Assembly: GCF_024718545.1 (NCBI RefSeq)
Contig: NZ_JAMXDB010000017.1
Coordinates: 1-34,621 of the forward strand
Direction: 5' to 3'
Source: Weissella fangxianensis
Lineage (GTDB): Bacteria > Bacillota > Bacilli > Lactobacillales > Lactobacillaceae
Length of the DNA: 34,621 bases
Of this stretch, positions 7,760-17,950 are shown one piece after another (positions within the stretch are counted from its first letter, which is position 1; each line of letters starts with the position of its first letter). Below the pieces are notes generated by a model that made no database searches, was not told the origin of the DNA, and was given only the letters and a program-made list of their open reading frames with translations. The translations under genes were made by a program, and so were the position numbers.

Positions 7760-9348
7760 AAGTTTCCCTTTCGTTCTAAGAAGTTGTACACCTTATCCCC
7801 TTTTGGTAAAGTGTACCATTCTTCTTTTGATAATAGGCGTAAACGCCAAATCATCACTATAAACATTATTATACCAACTAATGCCGAAGTAATCAGTGTC
7901 AATAAACTAGCTAATCGTGATGAACCAAATAACATATTACTCAACCAGCACCATGATCCAGCCGTTAATAAAACAACAAGTAGCACCATTATCAGTTTAT
8001 ACCACCAATATCGACTATGCCATTGTCGTCGCAATTTTATTGGCAACCGTCGTAAAACAAAATATAACATTGGCACTAATGATAACAAAGTTGCCATTGC
8101 GGCACCCATAATACCAAATTTTGGTACCAATAACATATTCAAAATGTACTTAACGAACATCGTTAAAATGACAAACCAGCCAACACCTCGTGTATAATCT
8201 AAACTTTGCAAAACACTAGTAACAATCAAAATAATTGTTGCCGGAACAATTGTGATCACAAAAACCATTAATGCCTGACTACCTTCACGGGTACTAAACA
8301 ATACTTGGTTCACCACGGGCATGATGGCAATTAAACCAGTAGTCGCAACACCTGATAAAATCAGTGACAATCGCAACATCATTTGAAAATCATGGATAAA
8401 AGCACCGTCTTCTTTTCGAACGGCATGCGACCGTAAAACTGGCAACAAAGAAGTACTAACAGCTGTTGCGAGTACCATTCCTAACTGGACTAACGGTTGT
8501 CCACGGTCATAGACTCCTTTGGCATACTCAGCTGCATGCGCACCTAAACCACTATTTACTAGTAAGCCTTTCGTTGAAAATGAATCAACTAACTGTAATA
8601 AGACCAATAGCCCCGCTAGCATGGCGAGTAGATTACCTTCTGACCACAAGCGCTGAAAAATCCGTATCCAGCCAATTTCTCGATCTTTTTTAACAGCCCC
8701 CGAAATTGGCGTTTGCCAAACTAATTTGATCGTACGGCTAATATATAATGTTGCTAACAGCGCCGCAAAGGCAGCTGCCGCCATCGCCCAAGTACCAATT
8801 TTATAAATTGACCAACCAGCATGAACACCCCACCAGGCTACGCCGATAATAATTCCGACACGGGCCAGTTGTTCGATGACTTGTGAAACGGCCGTTGGCA
8901 TCATATGCAGTTGTCCTTGGGCAAACCCACGACCAACTGCCAAGAACGGCATGAACCAAAACATCCAGGCCACGGATCTAATGACTGGCGTTAATTTTAA
9001 ATCATTTCCCATCCCCAGCGCTAACAAGGGAGCCCCACCATAAACAAACAGAAACAAAAAACAACTAATAATTAAAAGTCCCCAAAATAATCGCCGAGCA
9101 ACCAGCTGTTTACGTTCATTATCAATTTGTTCGGTAATAATTTTCGAGATAAACAGTGGCCAACCACTTAAAGCCAACACGACCCCAATCCCGTATATTG
9201 GGTAAACTTGCTGATAAACATAAAAGCCAGTATTCCCAACTAAATTTTGAAAAGGAATCCGATAGACGGCACTGAGAACTTTGGCAATAATCCCCGCCAA
9301 TGTCAGAATACCAGCACCTGCCATTAAATTTTGACTACTTTTACTCAT
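7750..9348 (-). CDS. MATE/MVF-superfamily polysaccharide or lipid-linked flippase
   Basis: 532-residue integral membrane protein with about 14 hydrophobic segments. It starts MSKSSQNLMAGAGILTLAGI and has an early AVYRIPFQNLVGNTGFYVYQ motif, typical of the SpoVB/YabM and MurJ-like branch. Family members flip undecaprenyl-linked sugars or lipid II across the membrane. The position between mfd and rqcP is that of yabM in Bacillus. It begins 4 bp after mfd and overlaps rqcP, so it is part of the same transcript. Substrate cannot be told from sequence; a lipid II or wall polysaccharide precursor is the likeliest. Confidence 0.88.
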   Translation of the reverse strand: MSKSSQNLMAGAGILTLAGIIAKVLSAVYRIPFQNLVGNTGFYVYQQVYPIYGIGVVLALSGWPLFISKIITEQIDNERKQLVARRLFWGLLIISCFLFLFVYGGAPLLALGMGNDLKLTPVIRSVAWMFWFMPFLAVGRGFAQGQLHMMPTAVSQVIEQLARVGIIIGVAWWGVHAGWSIYKIGTWAMAAAAFAALLATLYISRTIKLVWQTPISGAVKKDREIGWIRIFQRLWSEGNLLAMLAGLLVLLQLVDSFSTKGLLVNSGLGAHAAEYAKGVYDRGQPLVQLGMVLATAVSTSLLPVLRSHAVRKEDGAFIHDFQMMLRLSLILSGVATTGLIAIMPVVNQVLFSTREGSQALMVFVITIVPATIILIVTSVLQSLDYTRGVGWFVILTMFVKYILNMLLVPKFGIMGAAMATLLSLVPMLYFVLRRLPIKLRRQWHSRYWWYKLIMVLLVVLLTAGSWCWLSNMLFGSSRLASLLTLITSALVGIIMFIVMIWRLRLLSKEEWYTLPKGDKVYNFLERKGNLCD

Positions 9349-9352
9349 ATCC

Positions 9353-12300
9353 CTAATCCTTTTTTGGCAATAACGCTGTCAAAAACTGCATCAAGTTCTG
9401 TAACCATTCGTCATCCGTCTGTTTTGGCTGAATAGCCATTGCAAACAAAACTGGGTCATTTGCTTTAACTTGGCCACGTGTTTTTGTCGTTGTCATGGCC
9501 TGTTGGACTTGTTCACGGGTCACCTGAGCTTGTTTATCAAAACGTATCGTCACAATCATCGGTTGATTGATCGTCCGCTTAATTTGGGCAACGCCAACTT
9601 GATCAGCAACTGCCTTTAACCGCGACACCATTAACAAACGATTGGTAGCCGCTGGTATATCACCAAAACGGTCGACCAAGTCATCTGTAATTTCAGCAAA
9701 CTGGTCTTCTTTAGTTGCTTTACGAATACGCTGATACAAATCGATTTTTTGTGGACCATCAGCAACGTAATCTGCTGGCAAATAGGCTTCAACCTGCAAA
9801 TCCAATTCTGAATCAAAACGCTTGGGCTGCTTTCCCTGTTTAGCAGCGACGGCTTCTTGCAACATCTGCGTATACAAATCATACCCGACCGTGTTAATGA
9901 ATCCGTGCTGCGATTGACCAAGTAAATCACCTGCACCACGTATCGACAAATCACGCATGGCGATTTTAAAGCCAGATCCCAATTCAGTAAAATCACGAAT
10001 AGCGGTTAGACGCTTCTCACTTTCTTCATTAAGTGAACGCGTTCCTGGATAAGTGAAATAGGCATAAGCCACATTATTTGAACGACCAACGCGTCCACGC
10101 AACTGATACAATTGCGCCAGTCCCATGTAGTCCGCGTTTTCAACAAACAATGTATTGGCATTTGGAATATCCACACCAGTCTCAATAATCGTTGTTGTGA
10201 CTAAGACATCATATTCACCATTAATAAAGTCAACTAAAATACCTTCCATTTGGGTTTCAGTCATTTGACCATGAATATAAGCCACTTGCGCTTCAGGAAC
10301 TAGGCTCTGAATCATCCCCGCTACCTTTTCAATGTCTGCCACACTATTATGTAGATAAAAGGTTTGACCACCACGTGCCATCTCTCGTTCAATAGCGTTG
10401 GCAATGACGCGACCGTTTTGCTCCATCACATAAGTCTGGATGGGATAACGATTTGCTGGTGGCGTTTCAATGACTGATAAGTCACGTACAGCGACCATCG
10501 CCATATTTAAGGTACGTGGAATTGGTGTTGCAGTTAGCGTTAAGACATCAACATTCGTTTGCAGACTCTTTAGACGTTCCTTATGCTTTACGCCAAAACG
10601 TTGTTCCTCATCCACAATGAGCAATCCCAGGTCACCAAACGACACATCTTTGGCCAACAAACTATGCGTCCCAATCACAATATCGATGGTATGGTTCTTC
10701 AATCCATCCTTGAGTTCTTTCATTTGCTTTTTGGTTTGGAAACGTGACATCCAAGCAATCTTCAAATCCGTTCCCTCAAAACGACTCAAGAACGAATCAT
10801 AATGTTGCTGGGCTAAAATAGTCGTTGGGACTAACATGGCCACCTGTTTACCCTCATGGGCTGCTTTAAAGGCTGCCCGCATAGCAACTTCAGTTTTACC
10901 AAAACCAACATCACCAACCAATAGGCGGTCCATTGGTCGTGATTTTTCCATATCAGCCTTAATTTCTTTGACCGACCGAATCTGATCTGGTGTTTCAGGA
11001 TAAGGAAAGGCATCTTCAAATTGGCGCATCGCCTCATCATCTGGGGCAAATGCATAACCTTGTTTAATTTCGCGTTCCGCATATAAAGCTAGGAGTTCAT
11101 CCGCAATATCCTCAACCTTTTTGGCAACTTTAGCCTTTGCCCGTTGCCACTCAGTACCGCCCATTTTATTAATTTTAGGCGCCTTTTCGGCTGCACCAAC
11201 ATACTTCTGTACCAAATCAAGTTGAGTCACTGGGATAAATAACTTATCACCCTTTTGATAGGCAATCGTAATGTAATCTTGCTTCACACCACGGTTTTCA
11301 ATCGTCTGCATCCCCTCATAGATACCAATACCATGGTTGACGTGGACGACATAATCACCGGGGTTTAGCTCGTTATAACTTTTAATACGTTCCGCATTCG
11401 ACAGTGTCTGTCGCTTTGGTGCACGTTTACGAACCTGTTGAAACAGTTCCTTTTCCGTTAACACTACCAACTTTTGCATTGGCAATTCAAAACCGGCACT
11501 CAATGGCAAAGTCGCCAATTGCGTCCGCCCTGTGGTCAATTCATCAACAGCCACTTGATTGACCTTAATGCCAAAATCATTCAATGTCTGAACCAACTTT
11601 ACTTGTCGGTCATTTGAATTGGTTAAAAAAATCACGGTCATGTTTTGTTTTTGCCAACGTTCAACCTCGCCTTTAAGTAAAGGCATCTGGCCAAAGAATT
11701 GTTGTGTTGGCCGTACCGTCACGTTAGTTAAACTAGTTTGCCGTAATTGACCAATCCCTCGTTGCAGTGGTGAAAAAATCAAACTAGCTTGTTGAACATC
11801 ACGTGCTTGATCAGTCAACGACCAACCAAAATCTGCATCAGTTAGTACTTGTTGCTTATCAAGTTTTTCAGTCCACCAATTCGTATCATCTAAGCGCATC
11901 TGCGCTGCATTTTCAACGGCACGAGGATAATCATCGAAAACAGCAACCCCATTCGCTGGCAAATAATCAAACAAACTAGCCGCATCAGGGTATAGCGCAC
12001 GTAAATATGCTCGTATTTCTGGCAAAAGCTGTCCATCTGCTAGCGTGTTTAATAAGGGCGTGATGGCTTCAGTCAAATGTCGCTTATCTGCACCCGCTAA
12101 TTGGTCACGTTGCTTCGTCATTGCTAGTTCTAAACGGGTTTTTGCCGATTGCCGTCCAGTATCACTGATAACCAAATCCGTTGCTGGCAAAATAGTTAAC
12201 GACGTCATATTTTCAATACTACGTTGGTTTTCAGCATCAAACGAACGCATTGAATCCAATGCCGTATCAAAAAAATCTAATCTCACTGGATAATCTGCAT

Positions 12301-12853
12301 TTAGCGGATACACATCAACAATCGAACCACGAATGGCAAACTCACCAGGTTGTTCAACCGTCGTATTCCGATGATATCCCATTTGGTGTAGTTGTGTTTC
12401 CAAATCTTTTAAATCATATTCATGATCAAAATCAAGCGTCAACTGCGCTTGTTGGAACGTTTTAACTGGTGGTAAGTAACGTTGCGCACCAGCAATACCA
12501 GTGACAATTACCGCCTGTGGATCGGTCAGTAATAAATGCAAGGCATTAACACGTGCCAAACGTGTATCCAACGATGTCACAGCTAGTTCAGCTGCTAAAC
12601 TTTCCTCAGCAGGAAAAACCGCCACGTGCTCATCCCCCAACAACGCTTGTAAGTCTTCCGCTAATTGATCGGCATGAAATTGACTATCTGACACAATCAC
12701 CATTGGTTGCTGCGTTTGTCGTTGTAACGATGCTAAATAGACTGTCCGGGCAGTACCAGAGATACCCGTCATCAAATGACGACCACCTTTAGTCAACCCA
12801 GTGGCTAATTGCTGTAAAGCCTTATCCTGTTGTAAAAGTTCAGTTAATCGCAT
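9353..12853 (-). CDS. mfd: Transcription-repair coupling factor Mfd
   Basis: Removes RNA polymerase stalled at DNA lesions and recruits UvrA. It has 1166 residues, the normal size. In order: N-terminal UvrB-homology domains, an RNA-polymerase-interacting CarD-like domain (LNPGDYVVHVNHGIGIYEGM), RecG-like translocase lobes with Walker A GDVGFGKTEVA near 646 and VDEEQRFG near 747, the TRG segment (QLRGRVGRSNNVAYAYF), and the C-terminal UvrA-binding TRCF domain. It begins 17 bp after pth and ends 4 bp before the flippase. No anomaly was seen in the motifs. Confidence 0.97.
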   Translation of the reverse strand: MRLTELLQQDKALQQLATGLTKGGRHLMTGISGTARTVYLASLQRQTQQPMVIVSDSQFHADQLAEDLQALLGDEHVAVFPAEESLAAELAVTSLDTRLARVNALHLLLTDPQAVIVTGIAGAQRYLPPVKTFQQAQLTLDFDHEYDLKDLETQLHQMGYHRNTTVEQPGEFAIRGSIVDVYPLNADYPVRLDFFDTALDSMRSFDAENQRSIENMTSLTILPATDLVISDTGRQSAKTRLELAMTKQRDQLAGADKRHLTEAITPLLNTLADGQLLPEIRAYLRALYPDAASLFDYLPANGVAVFDDYPRAVENAAQMRLDDTNWWTEKLDKQQVLTDADFGWSLTDQARDVQQASLIFSPLQRGIGQLRQTSLTNVTVRPTQQFFGQMPLLKGEVERWQKQNMTVIFLTNSNDRQVKLVQTLNDFGIKVNQVAVDELTTGRTQLATLPLSAGFELPMQKLVVLTEKELFQQVRKRAPKRQTLSNAERIKSYNELNPGDYVVHVNHGIGIYEGMQTIENRGVKQDYITIAYQKGDKLFIPVTQLDLVQKYVGAAEKAPKINKMGGTEWQRAKAKVAKKVEDIADELLALYAEREIKQGYAFAPDDEAMRQFEDAFPYPETPDQIRSVKEIKADMEKSRPMDRLLVGDVGFGKTEVAMRAAFKAAHEGKQVAMLVPTTILAQQHYDSFLSRFEGTDLKIAWMSRFQTKKQMKELKDGLKNHTIDIVIGTHSLLAKDVSFGDLGLLIVDEEQRFGVKHKERLKSLQTNVDVLTLTATPIPRTLNMAMVAVRDLSVIETPPANRYPIQTYVMEQNGRVIANAIEREMARGGQTFYLHNSVADIEKVAGMIQSLVPEAQVAYIHGQMTETQMEGILVDFINGEYDVLVTTTIIETGVDIPNANTLFVENADYMGLAQLYQLRGRVGRSNNVAYAYFTYPGTRSLNEESEKRLTAIRDFTELGSGFKIAMRDLSIRGAGDLLGQSQHGFINTVGYDLYTQMLQEAVAAKQGKQPKRFDSELDLQVEAYLPADYVADGPQKIDLYQRIRKATKEDQFAEITDDLVDRFGDIPAATNRLLMVSRLKAVADQVGVAQIKRTINQPMIVTIRFDKQAQVTREQVQQAMTTTKTRGQVKANDPVLFAMAIQPKQTDDEWLQNLMQFLTALLPKKD

Positions 12854-12870
12854 AACGTATTTTTATCCTT

Positions 12871-13437
12871 TTAATTAAACTGATTCATGAGCATGGGCAT
12901 TTCTGTCCCAGCCGCAAAGCCTTCAAAGATGTCTACCGCCTTATCCAATCCCGCTAATAAATCAGGTTGTTCGTCTTTGCCAAAGTGACCAAGTACATAA
13001 TCAACAACTGCTTGTTGGACATGGGCCGGATGACCGATACCAAATTTCAAACGATTGAACTTTTGGGTACTCAATTGACTAGCAATGCTTTTGATGCCAT
13101 TATGACCACCAGCAGAACCCTTTTGACGTAAACGTAGACGACCAAGATCCATATCCATATCATCTTGCACGACTAACAAATCCGCTAAGTCGAGCTTGTA
13201 ATAATCAACTAAGGGACGCACTGCTTGTCCTGAATCATTCATATAAGTTGTTGGTTTAACTAACAAGACTTTTTCATTGTTAATACGTACATCAGCGACA
13301 AAGGCGTGATGTGCACCGTCTTGCTTGAATGTGGCTTGGTACTTATCCGCCAATGCATCCACCGTCATAAAGCCAATATTGTGGCGGGTTTTATCATATT
13401 CTTTACCAATATTTCCCAAACCAACAATCATTTTCAT
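12871..13437 (-). CDS. pth: Peptidyl-tRNA hydrolase
   Basis: Releases peptides from prematurely dissociated peptidyl-tRNA. It has 188 residues. The start MKMIVGLGNIGKEYDKTRHN has the conserved N-terminal loop and the catalytic His of Pth (His20, in KTRHN). DDMDMDLGRLRLRQKGSAGG and HNGIKSI complete the active-site signatures. It is the first gene of the pth-mfd-flippase-rqcP string. The ATG at 13437 has GAGG about 10 bp upstream. The 136 bp before it, up to the amidase stop, contain no clear terminator. Confidence 0.97.
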   Translation of the reverse strand: MKMIVGLGNIGKEYDKTRHNIGFMTVDALADKYQATFKQDGAHHAFVADVRINNEKVLLVKPTTYMNDSGQAVRPLVDYYKLDLADLLVVQDDMDMDLGRLRLRQKGSAGGHNGIKSIASQLSTQKFNRLKFGIGHPAHVQQAVVDYVLGHFGKDEQPDLLAGLDKAVDIFEGFAAGTEMPMLMNQFN

Positions 13438-13573
13438 TTTTCTTTTGCCTCACTTTGTATGCAATTAACGCACGAAATGGGTCGAGACTAGTCAGCCCCC
13501 ACCCGCGTGTGTTATTTATCTAATGTTTATAAATTCTAAACCAAATTATCCTGATTTAATAGTCCTAAAGCCT

Positions 13574-15154
13574 TTATTTTTTTGCTTGGTAACTATCAAA
13601 CGACTCGAACTGGCCATTGTCTTGAAACTCTTTTCCTAATTGTAGCAGCATTTGATCCTGTCCCTTAGCCGCCTGCAACTGAATGCCAATAGGTAGCCCA
13701 TGCTTTGTCACATAGGTTGGCAAGCTCAAAGCTGGTTCACCTGATATGTTTGCTAATTGTGTGAATGGTGTCTTCGATAAACCATGCAACCAAGCATCGT
13801 AAATTAACTGGATTTGATCGTCATGCTTTAATTTTTGAATATGCTTTAAGCGCTTAACATATTTCGGCAGGTAAGCAGGATCATTATTTTTAGGTGCTGC
13901 CGTCGCCGTCGTTGGTGTTAAGTAAATTGGATACTGCTCATGGAAATTGGTCATCTGTTGCGCAACTTTGACCATGACATTAGCAACAAATTGCTCACTC
14001 GCTGTTGTTTGCTTTTTGTCCGCTTGGTACAAAGCCCATGTCATTGGTGAAACTTTTTTAAATCGCATCGGTTTCCCAGTTTCAGCTTCAATCGCCTCGT
14101 TGGCATCCGTTCCAGTCGACGTGGCTGCTGTATAATAGGCCTTCATCAACTTTTCACCGTCAATTGGCGCATCTTTCTTAACGACAGTATATCCTTGAGC
14201 ACGTAAGAACTCAACTGCTCGTTTGACTGCCTTGATAGCATCTTTGCTAACTTTCGTCCCCACTGGTGATTTTACCGAATAAGCAATTTTCAAATACTTT
14301 AAATCAGACGGTGCATCTTTTATCATTTCAGGATGCTCACCACTCTTCATCCCCGCAAAATAGGCTTGCAAGTCAGAAATATAGCGAGCATTCGCAAAGT
14401 TAACTGTTGAAGGAACGATACTATCACCTGTTATCGCACCTTGGGTTGGCTTTAGTCCAATCACACCCGTGAATGATGCTGGGATTCGCAATGAGCCGCC
14501 AGCATCGTTACCGGTTGCGAGTGGCACAAAATCTGCAGCAACACTAGCAACAGCCCCTCCTGAAGAACCACCAGTATTACGATTTAAGCGCCAAGGATTG
14601 TGTGCCGTACCATTCAGTTTCGAAGCGGTCACGTTAATCAACCCTAATTCTGGATAATTAGTTTGGCCGATAATAATGAACCCCAGTGACTGTAGTTGCT
14701 TCACATAATCACTGGTCTCGTTCGCCTGTTTATTCTTTAAAGCTAACAAACCTCTGGTATTAGACGCCTCTTTCAGTTGCTGACCTAACCCTTTAATTAA
14801 AATAGGTACACCATAAAATGGCTGGCCAGTATCCTCTAAATCAGCCGCTTCTTGCAAAGCAGCTGATTCACGCAAACTAATCACGGCGTTTAACTGCGGG
14901 TTATCTGCTTTAATGCGCGCAACAACATGCTTGATCAATTGGCGGCTAGTAACTTGACCACTGCGAATCATTTGCGCCAAGTCACTAGCTGAAGCATTCC
15001 GATAGCTAAATTCTGAAATCCCATAGCCCTGGGCATACTCATGCTGCAAAGATTTTCTATCTGCATGTACGATTCGTTGTCGCGTAAAAAAGCCAATTCC
15101 CCCAGCTAATATCGTCAAAGCAGCCCCGACTGTTATTTTCTGTTCTCTATTCAT
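13574..15154 (-). CDS. Amidase-signature-family hydrolase with N-terminal membrane anchor
   Basis: Hydrolase of the amidase signature family. The Ser-cisSer-Lys triad is visible: Lys120 (ILIKGLG), Ser197 in GGSSGGAVAS and Ser221 in GNDAGGSLRIPAS, with the typical 24-residue spacing. The first 30 residues (MNREQKITVGAALTILAGG followed by IGFFTRQ) form a signal peptide or anchor, so it probably acts outside the membrane. GatA is excluded by that export signal and by the lack of gatB/gatC neighbours. ATG 15154 is chosen because GGGGGAT precedes it; the 23 extra codons upstream lack a ribosome site. Length 526 residues. Substrate unknown; wall-associated or environmental amides are possible. Confidence 0.85.
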   Translation of the reverse strand: MNREQKITVGAALTILAGGIGFFTRQRIVHADRKSLQHEYAQGYGISEFSYRNASASDLAQMIRSGQVTSRQLIKHVVARIKADNPQLNAVISLRESAALQEAADLEDTGQPFYGVPILIKGLGQQLKEASNTRGLLALKNKQANETSDYVKQLQSLGFIIIGQTNYPELGLINVTASKLNGTAHNPWRLNRNTGGSSGGAVASVAADFVPLATGNDAGGSLRIPASFTGVIGLKPTQGAITGDSIVPSTVNFANARYISDLQAYFAGMKSGEHPEMIKDAPSDLKYLKIAYSVKSPVGTKVSKDAIKAVKRAVEFLRAQGYTVVKKDAPIDGEKLMKAYYTAATSTGTDANEAIEAETGKPMRFKKVSPMTWALYQADKKQTTASEQFVANVMVKVAQQMTNFHEQYPIYLTPTTATAAPKNNDPAYLPKYVKRLKHIQKLKHDDQIQLIYDAWLHGLSKTPFTQLANISGEPALSLPTYVTKHGLPIGIQLQAAKGQDQMLLQLGKEFQDNGQFESFDSYQAKK

Positions 15155-15259
15155 TCGATATCCCCCAAAAGTCAACATTTTATCGTACGATACCCAACTA
15201 AAATAATACATAATTAGTGGCATGACTTACCTTTAGTTTACGCTTTTCATTATAACTTA

Positions 15260-15305
15260 AAAGGACCGTTAATCTAACCATTTCAACTTGGTAGATTGAC
15301 GGTCC
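15260..15305 (-). terminator. terC terminator
   Basis: GGACCGTCAATCTACC pairs with GGTTAGATTAACGGTCC on the minus strand, followed by TTTT. It is located directly after the terC stop codon. Confidence 0.75.
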
Positions 15306-15311
15306 AATTAT

Positions 15312-16268
15312 TTAATTTTTTGTCCCGTGAGAATCTTCCCAACGGGTTCTGGCAATCGATGCAATGATTGCAATCGCAAGCAAACTAACGATAACAATCA
15401 ATGAAGCAACATTGGTAATTTCAAAATGCCAGTCGGCCATTTTACCACCTTCGTTAATCAACATTTTGGCACCGATAAATGCCAAGATAAGCGCCAAAGC
15501 ATATTTGATATAACGGAACATTGGCAACAACTTTGACAAGGCAAAGAATAATGATCGTAGTCCTAGCACCGCAAAAATATTTGAGGTCACCACAATAAAC
15601 GTATCCTGCGTCACAGCTAACACGGCTGGAATAGAATCAACTGCAAATAGAATATCTGACAGCTCAATAAAAATTAAAGCAATTAGAAACGGTGTCACAA
15701 ACCATTTGCCATTTTCTTTAACCATAAAATGTGGCTTGCTGACATCTTCCTTAACCGGTAATATTTTGTGCAAAACTTGAATAATTTTACTATCATTCAA
15801 GTCTTTATCATCACCTTTATCAAACAACATCTTAACGCCCGTATAAACTAAGAAAATACCGAATAGATACATCAACCATTCAAATTTACTCAATAATGCG
15901 GCACCACCCAAAATAAAGAGCAGTCGCATGATAATAGCACCAAAAATACCCCAGAATAGGACACGGTGTTGATAACGTGCTTCAATCCCAAAGAAACCAA
16001 AAACTAAGATAAAGATAAACAAATTATCCATACTTAGCGATTCCTCCAGCAAATAACCTGTCACAAAGTCAACGGCATGACCGCTGCCTTCAAAATACCA
16101 AATGCCGGCTGCAAAAATAAAGGCTAACACCACCCACATCGCTGTCTGCAAAAGGGATTTTTTAAAAGTTGGGACTTCATCTTTTTTATTTAAAACACCT
16201 AAATCTAAGGCTAACATTGCAATAACAAATAGAAAAAAACCAATCCAAACCCATATACTAACTGTCAT
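15312..16268 (-). CDS. TerC/Alx-family integral membrane protein
   Basis: 318-residue membrane protein with about 8-9 hydrophobic segments and the TerC family acidic motifs: EESLSMDNLFIF near the third segment and FIELSDILFAVDSIPAVLAV in the second half. Family members have been linked to manganese export and to metal loading of exported proteins; tellurite resistance is the historical name only. ATG 16268 has AAAGGAAG 8 bp upstream; the nine codons before it start with GTG and are not needed. No yybP-ykoY (manganese) riboswitch is seen upstream. It is transcribed on its own from the promoter at 16328-16356, after the katA terminator. Confidence 0.9.
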   Translation of the reverse strand: MTVSIWVWIGFFLFVIAMLALDLGVLNKKDEVPTFKKSLLQTAMWVVLAFIFAAGIWYFEGSGHAVDFVTGYLLEESLSMDNLFIFILVFGFFGIEARYQHRVLFWGIFGAIIMRLLFILGGAALLSKFEWLMYLFGIFLVYTGVKMLFDKGDDKDLNDSKIIQVLHKILPVKEDVSKPHFMVKENGKWFVTPFLIALIFIELSDILFAVDSIPAVLAVTQDTFIVVTSNIFAVLGLRSLFFALSKLLPMFRYIKYALALILAFIGAKMLINEGGKMADWHFEITNVASLIVIVSLLAIAIIASIARTRWEDSHGTKN

Positions 16269-16327
16269 CAAGTACGCTTCCTTTTTTAATTCCACTGTAA
16301 TTCTGCAACGGAGTGTTCTAGCAGATA

Positions 16328-16356
16328 ATTGTATCAGGGTGTCCAGTGGTTGTCCA
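16328..16356 (-). promoter_or_regulatory. Promoter of the TerC-family gene
   Basis: Minus strand -35 TGGACA (16356-16351), 17-bp spacer, -10 TACAAT (16333-16328); each box has one mismatch to consensus. It lies between the katA terminator and the gene. Confidence 0.6.
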
Positions 16357-16408
16357 TGTATAGAGTAATCACAATTTTATAACCCGTAATCATCAATGTT
16401 ACTGCATT

Positions 16409-16438
16409 AAAAAAGCCGAGACGGAATAGTCTCAGCTT
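16409..16438 (-). terminator. katA terminator
   Basis: GCTGAGAC pairs with GTCTCGGC on the minus strand, followed by TTTTTT. It is located 19 bp after the katA stop. Confidence 0.85.
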
Positions 16439-16456
16439 GTTAATGCTTAAAACATA

Positions 16457-17902
16457 TTAAATGTCTATATCATCGATATTAACACCAATGGCTTCAGCTA
16501 CACGTTTACCATAATCCATATCCGCGCGTGCCATTTGTTGTACCATCAACTGCTTATTTTCAAGGCTATCAATAGTACCTAGGTTACCCTTGAATGTCTC
16601 AACCAAACGTTCTTTCTCATCTTCAGACATGATGTTGTACAAACGACCAGCTGCTGAATAATAGTCGGTATCATAAGGCTCATACGCACCTGTCATGCCT
16701 TGGAACATGTCACCTGTAATTGATGCATGAGGGTCTTCAACCGGACCATTTTGGCCATTTGGTTCGTAATTAACACTACCATCTTGGTTTTGCGCCATAA
16801 AGCCATCCCGTGCATAGTTATGAACTTCATTACGTGGCCGATTAGCCTTTAGTTGCTCATAATTAGCCCCCAAACGATAGCGAGCGGCATCCTTGTATGA
16901 GAACAAACGTCCCTGCAACAACTTATCCATTGAAGGTTCGATACCTGGTACTAAATTAGCTGGTGAAAAGGCAATTTCTTCGACATCTTCAAAGTAATTA
17001 TCAGGATTAGCGTTTAATGTCATTACCCCAACTTCGTGAAGAGGATAATCTTTGTGCGAAACGGTCTTCGTCACATCGAAAATATCATATTTATAATCAA
17101 GCCCTTCTTGATAAGGAATAATCTGCACTGAAAGGGTCCATGAAGGATAGTCACCATCTTCAATTGCGTTGAACATTTCATTTTGTAGATAATCAGTATC
17201 TTCACTAGCCAATTTAGCAGCCAGCTCATTAGACATGTTTGACACACCTTGGTTACTGATGAAGTGATACTTCACCCAGAATTGTTCACCATCAGCATTG
17301 ACCCACTTATATGTGTGACTACCATAACCATTCATCGTACGGAAACTCGTTGGATTACCACGATCCCCCATTAGATAAGTCACTTGGTGAATTGATTCTG
17401 GTGAATGAGCCCAGAAATCAAATTGCATGTTCGCATCACGTTTGTGTGTACGTGGATCACGCTTTTGTGAGTGAATAAAGTCTGGGAACTTTAGTGGATC
17501 ATTGATGAAGAAAACGGGTGTGTTATTCCCAACAATATCGTAATTTCCCTCTTCTGTATAAAATTTAACAGAAAAACCATGCACATCACGAATGGTATCT
17601 GGGTACCCAGACTCACCCGCCACTGATGAAAAGCGCACAGCAAGTGGTGTTTCTTTGTTCTCCCCATTGAACAAATTAGCCTTAGTATATTGACTCATAT
17701 CATGAGTCAACTTAAAGACACCCTTAGCACCAGCACCTTTTGCGTGAACGACACGCTCAGGGATACGTTCACGATCAAAATGCGCCAACTTCTCTAATAA
17801 TTGGTAGTCTTGCATCAAGACAGGGCCACGCTCACCAGCTGTTAAACTGTGTTGATTATTAGCCCATGGTTGTCCTGATTGTGTTGTTAACTTGTCTGCC
17901 AT
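16457..17902 (-). CDS. katA: Haem catalase (monofunctional, small-subunit type)
   Basis: Breaks hydrogen peroxide into water and oxygen. It has 481 residues, as in clade 3 catalases. Catalytic His53 sits in VVHAKGAGAKG, the active-site Asn in VGNNTPVFFINDP (residues 126-127), and the proximal haem-ligand Tyr in RLFSYKDAARYRLGANYE. All key residues are present, so it should be active if haem is supplied; most lactic acid bacteria cannot make haem and depend on uptake. GGGGGAA is the ribosome site before ATG 17902. It forms a single-gene unit with its own terminator. Upstream direct repeats and a palindrome (17959-18013) may carry its control. Confidence 0.96.
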   Translation of the reverse strand: MADKLTTQSGQPWANNQHSLTAGERGPVLMQDYQLLEKLAHFDRERIPERVVHAKGAGAKGVFKLTHDMSQYTKANLFNGENKETPLAVRFSSVAGESGYPDTIRDVHGFSVKFYTEEGNYDIVGNNTPVFFINDPLKFPDFIHSQKRDPRTHKRDANMQFDFWAHSPESIHQVTYLMGDRGNPTSFRTMNGYGSHTYKWVNADGEQFWVKYHFISNQGVSNMSNELAAKLASEDTDYLQNEMFNAIEDGDYPSWTLSVQIIPYQEGLDYKYDIFDVTKTVSHKDYPLHEVGVMTLNANPDNYFEDVEEIAFSPANLVPGIEPSMDKLLQGRLFSYKDAARYRLGANYEQLKANRPRNEVHNYARDGFMAQNQDGSVNYEPNGQNGPVEDPHASITGDMFQGMTGAYEPYDTDYYSAAGRLYNIMSEDEKERLVETFKGNLGTIDSLENKQLMVQQMARADMDYGKRVAEAIGVNIDDIDI

Positions 17903-17950
17903 TATATTCCCCCGTTCATAATCTGTCTGTTAATTAAAATGTAGACTGCA

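Noticed and set aside
13574-15154. GatA subunit of the amidotransferase
   Set aside because: It has the amidase signature, but an N-terminal export signal and no gatC/gatB neighbours; an extracytoplasmic amidase fits better.
16296-16408. Manganese (yybP-ykoY) riboswitch before the TerC-family gene
   Set aside because: Expected by analogy with other TerC genes, but the conserved loop sequences and a terminator are not present; only an ordinary promoter is seen.
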